Shown piece after piece: positions 45,328 to 54,164 of a stretch of DNA of 64,000 bases; position 1 is the first letter of the stretch, and the number at the start of each line of letters is the position of its first letter. Made by a program: the position numbers and the translations under genes. Source of the DNA: Chryseobacterium aurantiacum (GTDB lineage Bacteria > Bacteroidota > Bacteroidia > Flavobacteriales > Weeksellaceae). The stretch covers positions 806,001 through 870,000 of the forward strand of contig NZ_PXUE01000001.1 in NCBI RefSeq assembly GCF_003020585.1, written 5' to 3'. The notes beneath the pieces were generated by a model. That model made no database searches. It was not told the DNA's origin and saw only the letters and a program-made list of their open reading frames with translations.

Positions 45328-46857
45328 ATGAGCACAATTACAGAACCAAGATCAACGACTCTTTTACAGCGTCCAGAATTTAAAGACAGATACGATAACT
45401 ATATTGGCGGTAAATTTACGCCACCGGTTAAAGGACAATATTTTGATGTAGTTTCACCAGTGGATGGTAAAAAGTTCACTCAGGTAGCCCATTCATCCAA
45501 GGAAGATTTGGATCTGGCTGTAGATGCAGCAGAAAAAGCCTTCCAAACCTGGAAAAATACATCATCTACAGAAAGAAGCATTATCCTCAATAAGATTGCA
45601 GACAGAATAGAACAAAATCTGGAATATCTTGCTACAGTAGAAACCATTGATAACGGTAAGGCGGTAAGAGAAACTCTGGCTGCAGACATGCCTCTTGCAA
45701 TAGATCATTTCAGATATTTTGCATCCGTAATTCGTGCAGATGAGGGATCACATAATGAATTGGATAAAGACACTGTGTCCTTAATTGTACATGAGCCTCT
45801 GGGGGTAATCGCACAGATCATCCCTTGGAACTTCCCAATACTGATGGCTGTTTGGAAACTTGCCCCAGCATTAGCGGCAGGAAATTGTGTAGTCTTAAAG
45901 CCTGCAGAAAGTACGCCGGTGTCTATCATGGTGTTAATGGAACTCATCGGAGATTTATTGCCGGCAGGAGTCATCAATATTGTGAATGGCTTTGGAGCAG
46001 AACTGGGAAGAGCATTGGTTACTAATCCTAAAGTTGCCAAGGCAGCATTTACAGGATCTACAGCTACAGGACGTTTAGTGATGCAATATGCAACCGAAAA
46101 CATCATTCCTGTAACATTAGAGTTAGGAGGAAAGTCACCCAATGTATTCTTCAATTCTGTGATGGATGCAGACGATGAATTTTTAGATAAAGCCATTGAG
46201 GGAGCTGTACTTTTCGCCCTTAACCAAGGAGAAATTTGTACATGTCCGTCAAGGTTACTGGTTCAGGAAGGAATTGCAGATGCCTTTATTGAAAGAGTAG
46301 TAGAAAGAGTAAAGGCCATTAAGGTAGGAAACCCACTGGATAAAACGGTAATGATGGGAGCACAGGCTTCTCAGATCCAAAAAGACAAGATATTGTCTTA
46401 TATTCAACTAGGAGTAGAAGAGGGAGCAGAAGTTTTGGTAGGAGGAAATGTAAATAACCTGGGAGAAGACCTTGAAGACGGATTTTATATCCAGCCAACT
46501 ATTTTTAAAGGAAACAATAAGATGAGGATCTTTCAGGAAGAAATCTTTGGTCCTGTGTTGGCATTTACAACCTTTAAAGATGAAGAAGAAGCCATAAAGA
46601 TAGCCAATGATACCATCTACGGACTAGGAGCCGGAGTTTGGACTAGGGATGCCCATCAGCTGTACAATATTCCGCGTCAGATTGAGGCAGGAAGAGTTTG
46701 GGTCAATCAATATCATTCATATCCGGCAGGAGCACCTTTCGGAGGGTACAAACAGTCTGGAATAGGAAGAGAAAATCATAAAATGATGCTTGATCATTAC
46801 CGTCAGACTAAAAATATGCTGATTTCCTACAACAAAAACAAGTTAGGTTTCTTTTAA
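45328..46857 (+). CDS. NAD-dependent aldehyde dehydrogenase
   Basis: A 509-residue enzyme that oxidises aldehydes to acids. It has the nucleophile Cys304 in [11 protein letters not shown], the general base in [31 protein letters not shown] for the cofactor site, and [14 protein letters not shown] near the end. It resembles the ExaC/AldB acetaldehyde group. The start at 45328 begins the conserved part; the open frame from 45268 adds 20 residues without a conserved motif. Confidence 0.94.
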   Translation: MSTITEPRSTTLLQRPEFKDRYDNYIGGKFTPPVKGQYFDVVSPVDGKKFTQVAHSSKEDLDLAVDAAEKAFQTWKNTSSTERSIILNKIADRIEQNLEYLATVETIDNGKAVRETLAADMPLAIDHFRYFASVIRADEGSHNELDKDTVSLIVHEPLGVIAQIIPWNFPILMAVWKLAPALAAGNCVVLKPAESTPVSIMVLMELIGDLLPAGVINIVNGFGAELGRALVTNPKVAKAAFTGSTATGRLVMQYATENIIPVTLELGGKSPNVFFNSVMDADDEFLDKAIEGAVLFALNQGEICTCPSRLLVQEGIADAFIERVVERVKAIKVGNPLDKTVMMGAQASQIQKDKILSYIQLGVEEGAEVLVGGNVNNLGEDLEDGFYIQPTIFKGNNKMRIFQEEIFGPVLAFTTFKDEEEAIKIANDTIYGLGAGVWTRDAHQLYNIPRQIEAGRVWVNQYHSYPAGAPFGGYKQSGIGRENHKMMLDHYRQTKNMLISYNKNKLGFF

Positions 46858-46870
46858 TATTAATTTTAGG

Positions 46871-46997
46871 ACGTGCCCGATTGCCTTGGCTTTATCCAGG
46901 GCAAAACGGTCGGGCTATGCAGGGCTTCATTTCATTTCGTGCTTCATTGCATTCTGCACCGGCTCGTTCCTCGCCGCCCTTACTATCCCTCACGCAA
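46871..46997. repeat. GC-rich structured intergenic element
   Basis: A GC-rich island in AT-rich surroundings between the aldehyde and alcohol dehydrogenase genes. GCCCGA (46875-46880) pairs with TCGGGC (46910-46915) around a nested 9-bp stem, TTGCCTTGG / CCAGGGCAA (46881-46889, 46896-46904). A second domain pairs AGGGC (46921) with GCCCT (46976) and encloses GTGC / GCAC. It ends CTATCCCTCACGC. It looks like a dispersed intergenic repeat of Flavobacteriia, but I have only one copy here. The ORFs that cross it are not convincing. Confidence 0.65.
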
Positions 46998-47076
46998 ATA
47001 CTAATTTTCTTATCCGGAATTTTTCGGATGAGCAGGAAACTGATAACCCATAAAAACTCAATTCAAAAAATAAAAT

Positions 47077-48111
47077 ATGATTCCAAAAACAATGAAAGCT
47101 GCCGTCGTTCAAGGCTACGGACAGCCCCTGAAAATAGAAGAAGTACCCGTAAGAGTACCCGGTAGATATGAAGTTCTTGTGAAAGTAATAGCCTGTGGCG
47201 TTTGTCATACAGACCTGCATGCTGTAGATGGAGACTGGCCTGCTAAACCCAAAATGCCCCTTATTCCGGGACACGAAGGAGTAGGTATAGTAGTAGCTTG
47301 CGGACCAGAAGCCTTTGTAAAAGAAGGTGATGCAGTAGGAGTTCCCTGGCTATACAGCGCTTGCGGTTGCTGTGATTATTGTATCACGGGATGGGAAACA
47401 CTTTGTGAGGCCCAAAAAAATGGAGGGTATAGCGTAGATGGCGGCTTTGCAGAATATGTCATTGCAGATTCCAGGTATGTGGGACATCTAAAATCCAATG
47501 TTAACTTCTTGGAGATTGCTCCTATTTTATGTGCAGGAGTAACTGTTTATAAAGGACTCAAAGAAACAGAAACAAAACCTGGAGAGTGGGTCGCCATTTC
47601 AGGAATCGGAGGACTGGGACATGTAGCAGTTCAGTATGCAAAAGCAATGGGAATGCATGTTGCGGCCATTGATGTAGCAGATGATAAATTGGAATTGGCG
47701 AAAAAATTGGGTGCTGATCTTGTGGTAAACGCAAAAAATACAGACCCCGGAGAATATTTGCATAAAGAAGTTGGTGGCATGCATGGTGCATTAATTACAG
47801 CGGTTTCACCTATTGCCTTTAAACAGGGAATAGATGTTCTGAGAAGAAAAGGAACCATTGCTTTGAATGGACTGCCTCCCGGATCTTTTGAATTACCGAT
47901 TTTTGAAACAGTTTTAAAAAGAATAACGGTAAGAGGCTCTATTGTAGGAACCAGAAAAGATATGCAGGAAGCTCTGGATTTTGCCAATGAAGGATTGGTA
48001 AAAGCAACTGTAACTGCAGCAAAACTCGAAGATATTAATGATGTCTTTGATAAAATGAAAAAAGGACAGATTGATGGACGGATTGTGTTGGATATTGCAA
48101 ACTCAAATTAA
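47077..48111 (+). CDS. adhP: Zinc-dependent alcohol dehydrogenase, AdhP type
   Basis: A 344-residue NAD-dependent enzyme. The catalytic zinc site is visible ([23 protein letters not shown]), as is the structural zinc site with four cysteines ([15 protein letters not shown]), and the Rossmann motif [17 protein letters not shown]. It interconverts primary alcohols such as ethanol with aldehydes; the neighbouring aldehyde dehydrogenase would take the product further. It belongs with the DUF779 gene downstream. Confidence 0.93.
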   Translation: MIPKTMKAAVVQGYGQPLKIEEVPVRVPGRYEVLVKVIACGVCHTDLHAVDGDWPAKPKMPLIPGHEGVGIVVACGPEAFVKEGDAVGVPWLYSACGCCDYCITGWETLCEAQKNGGYSVDGGFAEYVIADSRYVGHLKSNVNFLEIAPILCAGVTVYKGLKETETKPGEWVAISGIGGLGHVAVQYAKAMGMHVAAIDVADDKLELAKKLGADLVVNAKNTDPGEYLHKEVGGMHGALITAVSPIAFKQGIDVLRRKGTIALNGLPPGSFELPIFETVLKRITVRGSIVGTRKDMQEALDFANEGLVKATVTAAKLEDINDVFDKMKKGQIDGRIVLDIANSN

Positions 48112-48123
48112 ACAATGAGCTGC

Positions 48124-48158
48124 AGGCTCGGCAAATACCTTTGCCGAGCCTCTTTATT
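48124..48158 (+). terminator. Terminator after adhP
   Basis: A perfect 12-bp stem AGGCTCGGCAAA / TTTGCCGAGCCT with the loop TACC, then CTTTATT. Confidence 0.93.
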
Positions 48159-48178
48159 CTAATAACAAGATTCAATTT

Positions 48179-48186
48179 TAAATTTG
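48179..48186 (+). promoter_or_regulatory. -7 element (TAAATTTG) of the DUF779 gene
   Basis: Exact TAnnTTTG match 14 bp before the ATG at 48201, between the adhP terminator and the gene. No -33 TTG is present. Confidence 0.4.
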
Positions 48187-48200
48187 AAAAAAATAAAATA

Positions 48201-48584
48201 ATGGAAAGAAAAACAGCAAGGCTTTCTGCAACAGAAAAAGCACTTGAAGTCATTCATGAACTTGAAGATAAGTATGGGGCACTCATGTTTTATCAGGCAG
48301 GCGGATGCTGCGAGGGAACACAGCCACAATGCTTCGAAAAAGGAGGATTCTTTCCAAGGATGAATGATGCCATGATAGGAACTATAAACGGATATGAATT
48401 CTGGATAGACCGCGATCTTTTTGAATACTGGAAATACTCGCACTTTACACTCGATATAACAGATGGTTTCGGACCGGGAGGATTTTCATTGGAAACACCT
48501 TTAGGAAAAACATTTAAGGTTCATTATAGACTTTTCACTCCTGAAGAATATGAAAACCTTGAACCTGTACAACGCAGTGAATAG
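48201..48584 (+). CDS. DUF779 protein of the aldehyde oxidation cluster
   Basis: A 127-residue protein with ALMFYQAGGCCEGTQPQCF and FWIDRDLFEYWKYSHFTLDITDGFGPGGFSLE, which are the DUF779 signature; the CC and later C could bind a metal. Members are found next to acetaldehyde dehydrogenases, and this copy fits that pattern. The exact role is not established. The ATG at 48201 is the start, since the open frame upstream crosses a terminator. Confidence 0.9.
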   Translation: MERKTARLSATEKALEVIHELEDKYGALMFYQAGGCCEGTQPQCFEKGGFFPRMNDAMIGTINGYEFWIDRDLFEYWKYSHFTLDITDGFGPGGFSLETPLGKTFKVHYRLFTPEEYENLEPVQRSE

Positions 48585-48641
48585 GTTAGGCCTATTGTAG
48601 AGTAAAAGCACCGGTAAAATGTATTAATAATAAGATTTTCA

Positions 48642-49844
48642 TCAGGTGACTTTTACAAATCGATTCACAAACATAGCTGCAACAATATCTCCCACAGAGT
48701 TTAGAACTGTTGCTAAAGGATCTACAAGAGTTCCGATAATCATTACAGCAGGAATGGCTTCCTGGGGAAGTTTATAAACAGAGATCATCAGCATCTCACC
48801 AATATAGCCACCATTAGGAATTCCCCCAGCTACAATACTTACAAAAACGGTAATTCCTAAAGCCAGAAGCAAATTGGCAGGATCAAAAAAATCTTTTCCA
48901 ATAATTAAAAAAGCCACATAAATCTTAATAATAGAAGACATTGATGACCCATTTTTATGTAAAGTAGTACCAATAGGAATCACCAGATTTGCAATAGAAT
49001 TGGGAATTCCAATTTTGGAGGCTGCCTGTAGATTTGCAGGCATGGTTGCAAAGCTGCTGCAGGTACTTATTGCTGTAAGTGTAGGATAAATGGCATTGGT
49101 CCAGAAACTTTTAACCCCATTTTTTCCACTCGCCATGAATGCATAGATTGAAAAGAAGACAAGGAAATAAATAATTCCTGCAATATAATACAACCCTAAA
49201 GGTTTAGCATAAAATCCAAAAAGCTGCGGCCCCAATGTCGCTACCTGATAGGCAAAATAAGCTCCTAAACCAATCGGAGCCAGTTTCATAACCAATAAAA
49301 GAAGTTCCTTCATTACCTCATATCCTGAAGCAATAAAAACTCTGAAAGGTTGCCCGCTTTCTCCTGTTTTTCTGGCTGCAAAACCTGTCAAGAATGCAAA
49401 AATAAGCAGTGCAAGCATATTTTGTCTTGAAAAAAGTGCAGTAAATTCTCCCACAGTGAAAAAGCTTACAATTCTATTTCCCCAACTTTCTTCACTTGCC
49501 GCCTCTGCTACAATCTCTGAACTTCCGGAAACTCCTGAAACAGGAAAAAGATACACTACGCAAATAGTGAAAATAGCTGCCGTAAGAATAAAAAATAGAA
49601 AGGTAAGTGCCATCACAAGAATGATTCTTCCGAATCTTGATTGTTGTTCCAAAGAGGCAATAGAGTTGGAAACAGCAAAAAATACCAAGGGTACTACACT
49701 TACAAAAAGCAGATTAAGAAAAATGTCTCCCAATGGTTTTATGTATTCCACAAAACCAGGAGCTACAATGCCTATAATGCTTCCAATAGTGATTCCCAAA
49801 AGTAAAAATATGATTCCTGAGTAGTTTTTTAATACCTCTTTCAT
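48642..49844 (-). CDS. Dicarboxylate/amino acid:cation symporter
   Basis: A 400-residue transporter of the DAACS (GltP/DctA) family with eight or so membrane segments. It has SVVPLVFFAVSNSIASL near the first re-entrant region, TCSSFATMPANLQAASKIG, VIPIGTTLHKNGSS and PNGGYIGEMLMISV, which together form the substrate and sodium sites. It takes up dicarboxylates or glutamate/aspartate with cations. It is monocistronic and convergent with the DUF779 gene. Confidence 0.93.
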   Translation of the reverse strand: MKEVLKNYSGIIFLLLGITIGSIIGIVAPGFVEYIKPLGDIFLNLLFVSVVPLVFFAVSNSIASLEQQSRFGRIILVMALTFLFFILTAAIFTICVVYLFPVSGVSGSSEIVAEAASEESWGNRIVSFFTVGEFTALFSRQNMLALLIFAFLTGFAARKTGESGQPFRVFIASGYEVMKELLLLVMKLAPIGLGAYFAYQVATLGPQLFGFYAKPLGLYYIAGIIYFLVFFSIYAFMASGKNGVKSFWTNAIYPTLTAISTCSSFATMPANLQAASKIGIPNSIANLVIPIGTTLHKNGSSMSSIIKIYVAFLIIGKDFFDPANLLLALGITVFVSIVAGGIPNGGYIGEMLMISVYKLPQEAIPAVMIIGTLVDPLATVLNSVGDIVAAMFVNRFVKVT

Positions 49845-49858
49845 GTGGCGCTTTTTAT

Positions 49859-49866
49859 CAAAGATA
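49859..49866 (-). promoter_or_regulatory. -7 element of the symporter gene
   Basis: On the minus strand this reads TATCTTTG, an exact TAnnTTTG match 14 bp before the start codon. The -33 TTG is not at the usual distance. Confidence 0.45.
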
Positions 49867-49913
49867 GGTTTATTTTTAACACTCTGCTATGCAATTTTCA
49901 AGCCTAAATTTCA

Positions 49914-49921
49914 TAAATTTG
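49914..49921 (+). promoter_or_regulatory. -7 element (TAAATTTG) of the chaperone operon
   Basis: Exact TAnnTTTG match 16 bp before the ATG of the DnaJ-like gene. The -33 part is unclear. Confidence 0.45.
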
Positions 49922-49937
49922 AGTAAACATCGTTTCT

Positions 49938-50852
49938 ATGGCTTATATAGATTACTATAAAATTCTAGGCGTAGATAAAAACGCAACACAAGATGACATT
50001 AAAAAAGCCTACCGAAAGTTGGCTAGAAAACTACATCCGGACCTTAACCCCGATGATAAGGAGTCTGAAAAGAAATTTAAGGAGCTGAATGAAGCAAATG
50101 AAGTGCTCAGTAATCCTGAAAACCGTACTAAATATGATAAATACGGTGAAAACTGGAAACATGGTGAGGAATACGAAAAAGCCCAACAGCAACAGCAAAG
50201 ACAATATCAGCAGCAAAATTACGGAGGGGGAGGCTTCTCAGGGGCTGATTTTGGAGAGGGTGAGGATTTTTCAGATTTCTTCCAAAATATGTTTGGTGGT
50301 GCAGGAGGCCCTGGCAGAAGTTCGAGAGGAAGAGCTTCCGGGAAATTCAAAGGAAAAGATGTACAGGCTGAGCTGAATCTAAGCCTAAGAGATGCCGCAG
50401 CAACACATCCACAAACTTTTGAAATCAACGGAAAAAAGGTAAGAATAACCATTCCTGCAGGAGTTTATGACGGACAGCAGATTAAACTGAAAGGGCATGG
50501 AAATCCGGGAGTAAACGGTGGGCCAAGCGGAGATTTGTATATTACATTCAATATTCCTGCAGAACCTGATTTTGAAAGAATAGGTGACGATCTTAAAACA
50601 AAAGTGATCATTGATCTGTATACTGCTGTTTTGGGTGGTGATGTAAAGGTAAATACTCTGGATGGAAGTGTAAACCTAAAAGTAAAACCGGAAACGCAAA
50701 CCGGAGTTACCGTAAGATTGAAAGGAAAAGGATTTCCCATCTACAAAAAAGAAGGTGAATACGGTGATCTTTTTGTAACCTATGAAGTGAAACTGCCTAC
50801 CAACCTTACAGAGAAGCAGAAAGAACTTTTTGAACAACTTAAAAATTCCTAG
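49938..50852 (+). CDS. cbpA: DnaJ-type co-chaperone, CbpA-like
   Basis: A 304-residue co-chaperone. The J domain ([25 protein letters not shown], then HPD in [10 protein letters not shown]) stimulates DnaK. A Gln- and Gly-rich linker ([18 protein letters not shown]) leads to two C-terminal substrate-binding domains ([21 protein letters not shown] and [17 protein letters not shown]). It lacks the zinc-finger domain of full DnaJ, which makes it CbpA-like. It is the first gene of a unit with its modulator CbpM 3 bp downstream. Confidence 0.93.
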   Translation: MAYIDYYKILGVDKNATQDDIKKAYRKLARKLHPDLNPDDKESEKKFKELNEANEVLSNPENRTKYDKYGENWKHGEEYEKAQQQQQRQYQQQNYGGGGFSGADFGEGEDFSDFFQNMFGGAGGPGRSSRGRASGKFKGKDVQAELNLSLRDAAATHPQTFEINGKKVRITIPAGVYDGQQIKLKGHGNPGVNGGPSGDLYITFNIPAEPDFERIGDDLKTKVIIDLYTAVLGGDVKVNTLDGSVNLKVKPETQTGVTVRLKGKGFPIYKKEGEYGDLFVTYEVKLPTNLTEKQKELFEQLKNS

Positions 50853-50855
50853 GCT

Positions 50856-51158
50856 ATGAGTGAAAGAATATCACGGGAAGAACTCGTAAGAATATACAAT
50901 ATAGAGATCACATTTTTTGATGACCTTGTAGAATATGGCTTATTGAATATCCAGGTGGAAGACAATATTCATTATCTGATGTATGAAGACCTGCCTGATC
51001 TTGAAAAGTTTACCAACTGGCACTATGATCTTGAAATCAATCTGCCAGGCTTGGAGGTTATTCATAATATGCTGAATAAACTGGAAGCCTTAAAACGTAG
51101 AAACAGGGATCTGATGAACAAACTTTCTGCAATAAGTGACCAATATGAAGATATTTAG
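50856..51158 (+). CDS. cbpM: CbpM-type chaperone modulator
   Basis: A 100-residue MerR-like HTH protein (SREELVRIYNIEITFFDDLVEYGLLN and LPDLEKFTNWHYDLEINLPGLEVIHNML, then a coiled C-terminus). CbpM proteins bind the J domain of CbpA and restrain it. It lies 3 bp after the CbpA stop, the usual pairing, so I am fairly sure of the role. Confidence 0.88.
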   Translation: MSERISREELVRIYNIEITFFDDLVEYGLLNIQVEDNIHYLMYEDLPDLEKFTNWHYDLEINLPGLEVIHNMLNKLEALKRRNRDLMNKLSAISDQYEDI

Positions 51159-51160
51159 CT

Positions 51161-51168
51161 TAGTTTTG
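51161..51168 (+). promoter_or_regulatory. Possible -7 element (TAGTTTTG) of the 51195 gene
   Basis: Exact TAnnTTTG match 26 bp before the ATG. No -33 TTG is visible. Confidence 0.35.
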
Positions 51169-51194
51169 TAGCTTTTTAAAACAAACCATGCATT

Positions 51195-51725
51195 ATGAGT
51201 GAGGAAAAGGTTATTACATTAAGAACTGACAGAAAGAATTTTGAGGATATTTATTTTAGTGGTAACCAGGGAAGTCTGCTTTTTTCACCTACAACTAAAA
51301 GTAAAACTATAACAACCATTGCAGCTGCTATTATCTTAGTCATTGTATTTTTTTTGAAAGACAGCTTAAGTGAGAACAGTAAAGGTATTTTATACTTCTT
51401 GAGTTTTATATTCCTGCTTTGTGCCGTTTTCTTGTCTGTAAGTGTCAATAAGGTTTCAAGATGGAAAAAACAGGTTAATCATTATTTAAGCGTGCTTGAA
51501 AGATGTAAGGTATACGAGATCAGGTTTGATCAGAACTTTTTCACAGTGAATATTGATGGAGAAAAGGAAACCAGCGAATGGAAAGACTTTGAATATTTTG
51601 ACAGTAATAATGAGTTTATCTCTCTGGAAGGTAAATACAATTATATGTTTCCACAGAAATCCATGAGTGAGAAAGAGTATAATCTGCTAAAGAAAACCTT
51701 AAAGGAAAATACCAATAAACAATAA
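51195..51725 (+). CDS. YcxB-like membrane protein
   Basis: A 176-residue protein with two adjacent membrane helices (TITTIAAAIILVIVFFL and GILYFLSFIFLLCAVFLSV) followed by a C-terminal beta-rich domain that includes VYEIRFDQNFFTVNIDGEKETSEWKDFEYF. This layout is typical of YcxB-family proteins. The function is unknown. It ends at a terminator shared with the convergent cysteine synthase gene. Confidence 0.75.
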   Translation: MSEEKVITLRTDRKNFEDIYFSGNQGSLLFSPTTKSKTITTIAAAIILVIVFFLKDSLSENSKGILYFLSFIFLLCAVFLSVSVNKVSRWKKQVNHYLSVLERCKVYEIRFDQNFFTVNIDGEKETSEWKDFEYFDSNNEFISLEGKYNYMFPQKSMSEKEYNLLKKTLKENTNKQ

Positions 51726-51726
51726 A

Positions 51727-51756
51727 AAAATCAGAGCAACGCTCTGATTTTTATTT
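51727..51756. terminator. Bidirectional terminator
   Basis: Stem AAAATCAGAGC / GCTCTGATTTT with the loop AAC, with A and T runs on both sides. Confidence 0.9.
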
Positions 51757-51823
51757 TATATTAAAAGCAGCAAAAGTAAAGTCATTTGACATGATTTGCC
51801 CTTTCATTATTTTGCTTGTATGC

Positions 51824-52807
51824 TTAGTCCAGCCAGCCCATTTCCTTCATCCATTCGTCATTGTAGATTTTCCCTACATATCTTGAACCGTGGTCGTGAA
51901 GTAAAACTACAATGACATCATCTTTTGTAAACTGATCTTTCATTTGAATTAATGAAGCAATTGCGCTTCCCGCAGAATATCCACAGAAAATACCTTCTTC
52001 TTTAGCCAGTTTTCGAGCATAGATGGCCCCATCTTTATCCGTAACCTTTTCAAAATGGTCAATTACAGCCATGTCATAGTTCTCAGGAATAATATCTTCC
52101 CCAATTCCTTCCGTAATGTAAGTATAGGCATGGTCGTAGTGTAATTCTCCGGTTTCGTGGAATTCCTTAAGAATAGATCCGTAAGTATCAACACCAATTA
52201 CCTTGATGTCTTTATTTTTTTCCTTGAAGAATGTTCCGCATCCTGTAATGGTACCTCCTGTTCCTGCACCTGCTACAAAATGAGTCAGTTTACCTTCAGT
52301 CTGTTCCCAGATCTCAGGAGCTGTAGATTCATAGTGAGCCGTTCTGTTGGATAAGTTGTCATATTGGTTGACATACCATCCGTTTTCAGTTTCCTTAGCC
52401 AGTCTTTTTGAAACTGAGTAATAAGAACGCGGGTCAGTAGGCTTTACATCTGTAGGACAAACAATTACTTCAGCTCCTACAGCGCGAAGAATATCACATT
52501 TTTCCTTAGATTGCTTAGAATTGGTTACAAAAATACATTTGTAGCCTTTAATAATGGCAGCAAGTGCCAATCCCATTCCTGTATTTCCGGAAGTTCCCTC
52601 AATGATGGTTCCTCCAGGTTTTAATCTGCCGTCTTTTTCGGCATCTTCTATCATTTTAAGAGCCATTCTGTCCTTTACGGAGTTTCCGGGATTGAATGTC
52701 TCAACTTTTGCTAAAACTAGCGCCGGGAAGTCTTCACCTAACACTTTGTTAAGTTTTACCAGCGGTGTGTTACCTATCGTTTCAAGGATATTTTTTGCGT
52801 ATTTCAT
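51824..52807 (-). CDS. cysM: PLP-dependent cysteine synthase family protein
   Basis: A 327-residue fold II PLP enzyme. Lys45 in NPGNSVKDRMALK forms the Schiff base, TSGNTGMG binds the substrate carboxylate and GAGTGGTITG the cofactor phosphate. It makes L-cysteine from O-acetylserine and sulfide, or cystathionine from serine; the sequence does not distinguish CysK/CysM from CBS-type activity. It lacks CBS domains. It stands alone on the minus strand. Confidence 0.9.
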   Translation of the reverse strand: MKYAKNILETIGNTPLVKLNKVLGEDFPALVLAKVETFNPGNSVKDRMALKMIEDAEKDGRLKPGGTIIEGTSGNTGMGLALAAIIKGYKCIFVTNSKQSKEKCDILRAVGAEVIVCPTDVKPTDPRSYYSVSKRLAKETENGWYVNQYDNLSNRTAHYESTAPEIWEQTEGKLTHFVAGAGTGGTITGCGTFFKEKNKDIKVIGVDTYGSILKEFHETGELHYDHAYTYITEGIGEDIIPENYDMAVIDHFEKVTDKDGAIYARKLAKEEGIFCGYSAGSAIASLIQMKDQFTKDDVIVVLLHDHGSRYVGKIYNDEWMKEMGWLD

Positions 52808-52826
52808 AAATGTTTTATATGCGGTG

Positions 52827-52834
52827 CAAAGATA
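52827..52834 (-). promoter_or_regulatory. -7 element of the cysteine synthase gene
   Basis: On the minus strand this reads TATCTTTG, an exact TAnnTTTG match 19 bp before the start codon. A -33 TTG is not obvious. Confidence 0.5.
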
Positions 52835-52930
52835 ATGCTTTTAAAATTATCTATGCCCTGTATGATTTGTAGACGATAATGAACCATTGAAAGGAGTTTT
52901 CAATGATCGATAATCATCAATTTTTAATAA

Positions 52931-54160
52931 TTAATTGTACTTAATTGCTTTCACCGGAGATATCTTACTGATCAGGTAACTTGGAATAATTAATGCAAGC
53001 GCTGAGATAGCCAGAATTCCCAATGAAATGGAAACAATGGCAATAGGGTTCAGATCCACGGGAACTGTACTTACATAATAGTTTTCCGGATTAAGTTTGA
53101 TAACTCCAAAGAATTTTTGAATTAATATTAATCCTAATCCAATGGCATTTCCATACAAAAGCCCGGGAATCATAATGATAAGCGTATAGTTGATAAAGGT
53201 AGCCCTGATCTGTGCATTGCTGGCTCCCAATGTCTTTAGTAAACCAATAGAATTTGTTCTTTCAATAATAAGGATCAGAAGAACCATAATGATATTGATA
53301 ACCACCACAATCAGCATAATGATAATAATTAGTGCAATATTGGTGTCAAAAATACTGATCCAGTCATTGATCTGCGGAAATTTTTCAGTGGCTTTTTCTG
53401 CATAGTTTTTATAGCCGATCAGTTTTTCAATGTCAGGAAAATCCTTGTCGATGTCGTTAACGTTTTTCAGGAAAATATCAACACCTCCAATTTCGTCACC
53501 TTTCATATCCAGAATTTTTCTTACATGATTGATACCGCCAATAACGAACTGTTCATCAATCATTTTAATATCTGTTCTATAGATTCCGATAACTCTGAAT
53601 TTACGGTAGATTGGTTTTTGATCGGTTTTTAAAAATACAGTAACTATGCTGTCATTTATCTTGAGGTGAAGGTCATTGGCCACTTTTTGTGAAATGGCAA
53701 CATCATTATTGAACCCTACTTCGGTAACCTTAGGTGTGGTGCCGGCAAGAAGAAATTTTTTAAACCTTAAGCTGTCAAAATCCTTACCTATTCCTTTAAA
53801 AATGATTCCTGCAAAATTATGTTCATTACGCATAATACCTGTAACGGTTGCATATTTTTGAACAGTTTCCACATCAGGAAGTCCCTTTATTTTTGAAATA
53901 TTTAATCCCTGATTATCCAAAACCGAAGTATTGTATGAGGAATTAGATCGGGTAGACCTTACCGTAATATGTCCGCTGAAATCTGCAAGCCTCTCTTTGA
54001 TAGCCTTTTTGGAACCTAATCCAGTGGCTACAGTAATCAGGGAAACAATGATTCCAAGAGCTACAGAAAGCCTGCCAATGAAGATGATAACCCGTGATAG
54101 GTTATTTTTGTTATCTTTGGAAAATGCTATTTTTCTAGAGAAATATAAAGGAAACTTCAA
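52931..54160 (-). CDS. ABC transporter permease, LolC/FtsX type
   Basis: A 409-residue permease with an N-terminal membrane helix (VALGIIVSLITVATGLG), a large periplasmic domain (residues 70-265) and three C-terminal helices (NIALIIIIMLIVVVINIIMVLLILI, then TLIIMIPGLLYGNAIGLGLILI and VSISLGILAISALALI). It fits the LolC/LolE and MacB-like permeases. It may help lipoprotein release or another envelope export step. The most likely start is a TTG at 54160 (LKFPLYFSRKIAFSK); the longer frame starting at 54229 overlaps the divergent NamZ-like gene by 65 bp and is unlikely. Confidence 0.82.
   Translation of the reverse strand: MKFPLYFSRKIAFSKDNKNNLSRVIIFIGRLSVALGIIVSLITVATGLGSKKAIKERLADFSGHITVRSTRSNSSYNTSVLDNQGLNISKIKGLPDVETVQKYATVTGIMRNEHNFAGIIFKGIGKDFDSLRFKKFLLAGTTPKVTEVGFNNDVAISQKVANDLHLKINDSIVTVFLKTDQKPIYRKFRVIGIYRTDIKMIDEQFVIGGINHVRKILDMKGDEIGGVDIFLKNVNDIDKDFPDIEKLIGYKNYAEKATEKFPQINDWISIFDTNIALIIIIMLIVVVINIIMVLLILIIERTNSIGLLKTLGASNAQIRATFINYTLIIMIPGLLYGNAIGLGLILIQKFFGVIKLNPENYYVSTVPVDLNPIAIVSISLGILAISALALIIPSYLISKISPVKAIKYN
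54112..54119 (+). promoter_or_regulatory. -7 element (TATCTTTG) for the NamZ-like gene, inside the permease gene
   Basis: Exact TAnnTTTG match 45 bp before the ATG at 54165. It lies in the 5' coding part of the divergent permease gene. Confidence 0.4.
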
Positions 54161-54164
54161 GCTT

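Noticed and set aside
46881-47274. Open frames of 94 codons crossing the GC-rich element on both strands
   Set aside because: They follow the structured DNA, not a protein pattern, and overlap the adhP start.
53931-54164. Longer N-terminus of the NamZ-like protein
   Set aside because: This part lies antisense in the permease gene; the ATG at 54165 gives a good signal peptide.
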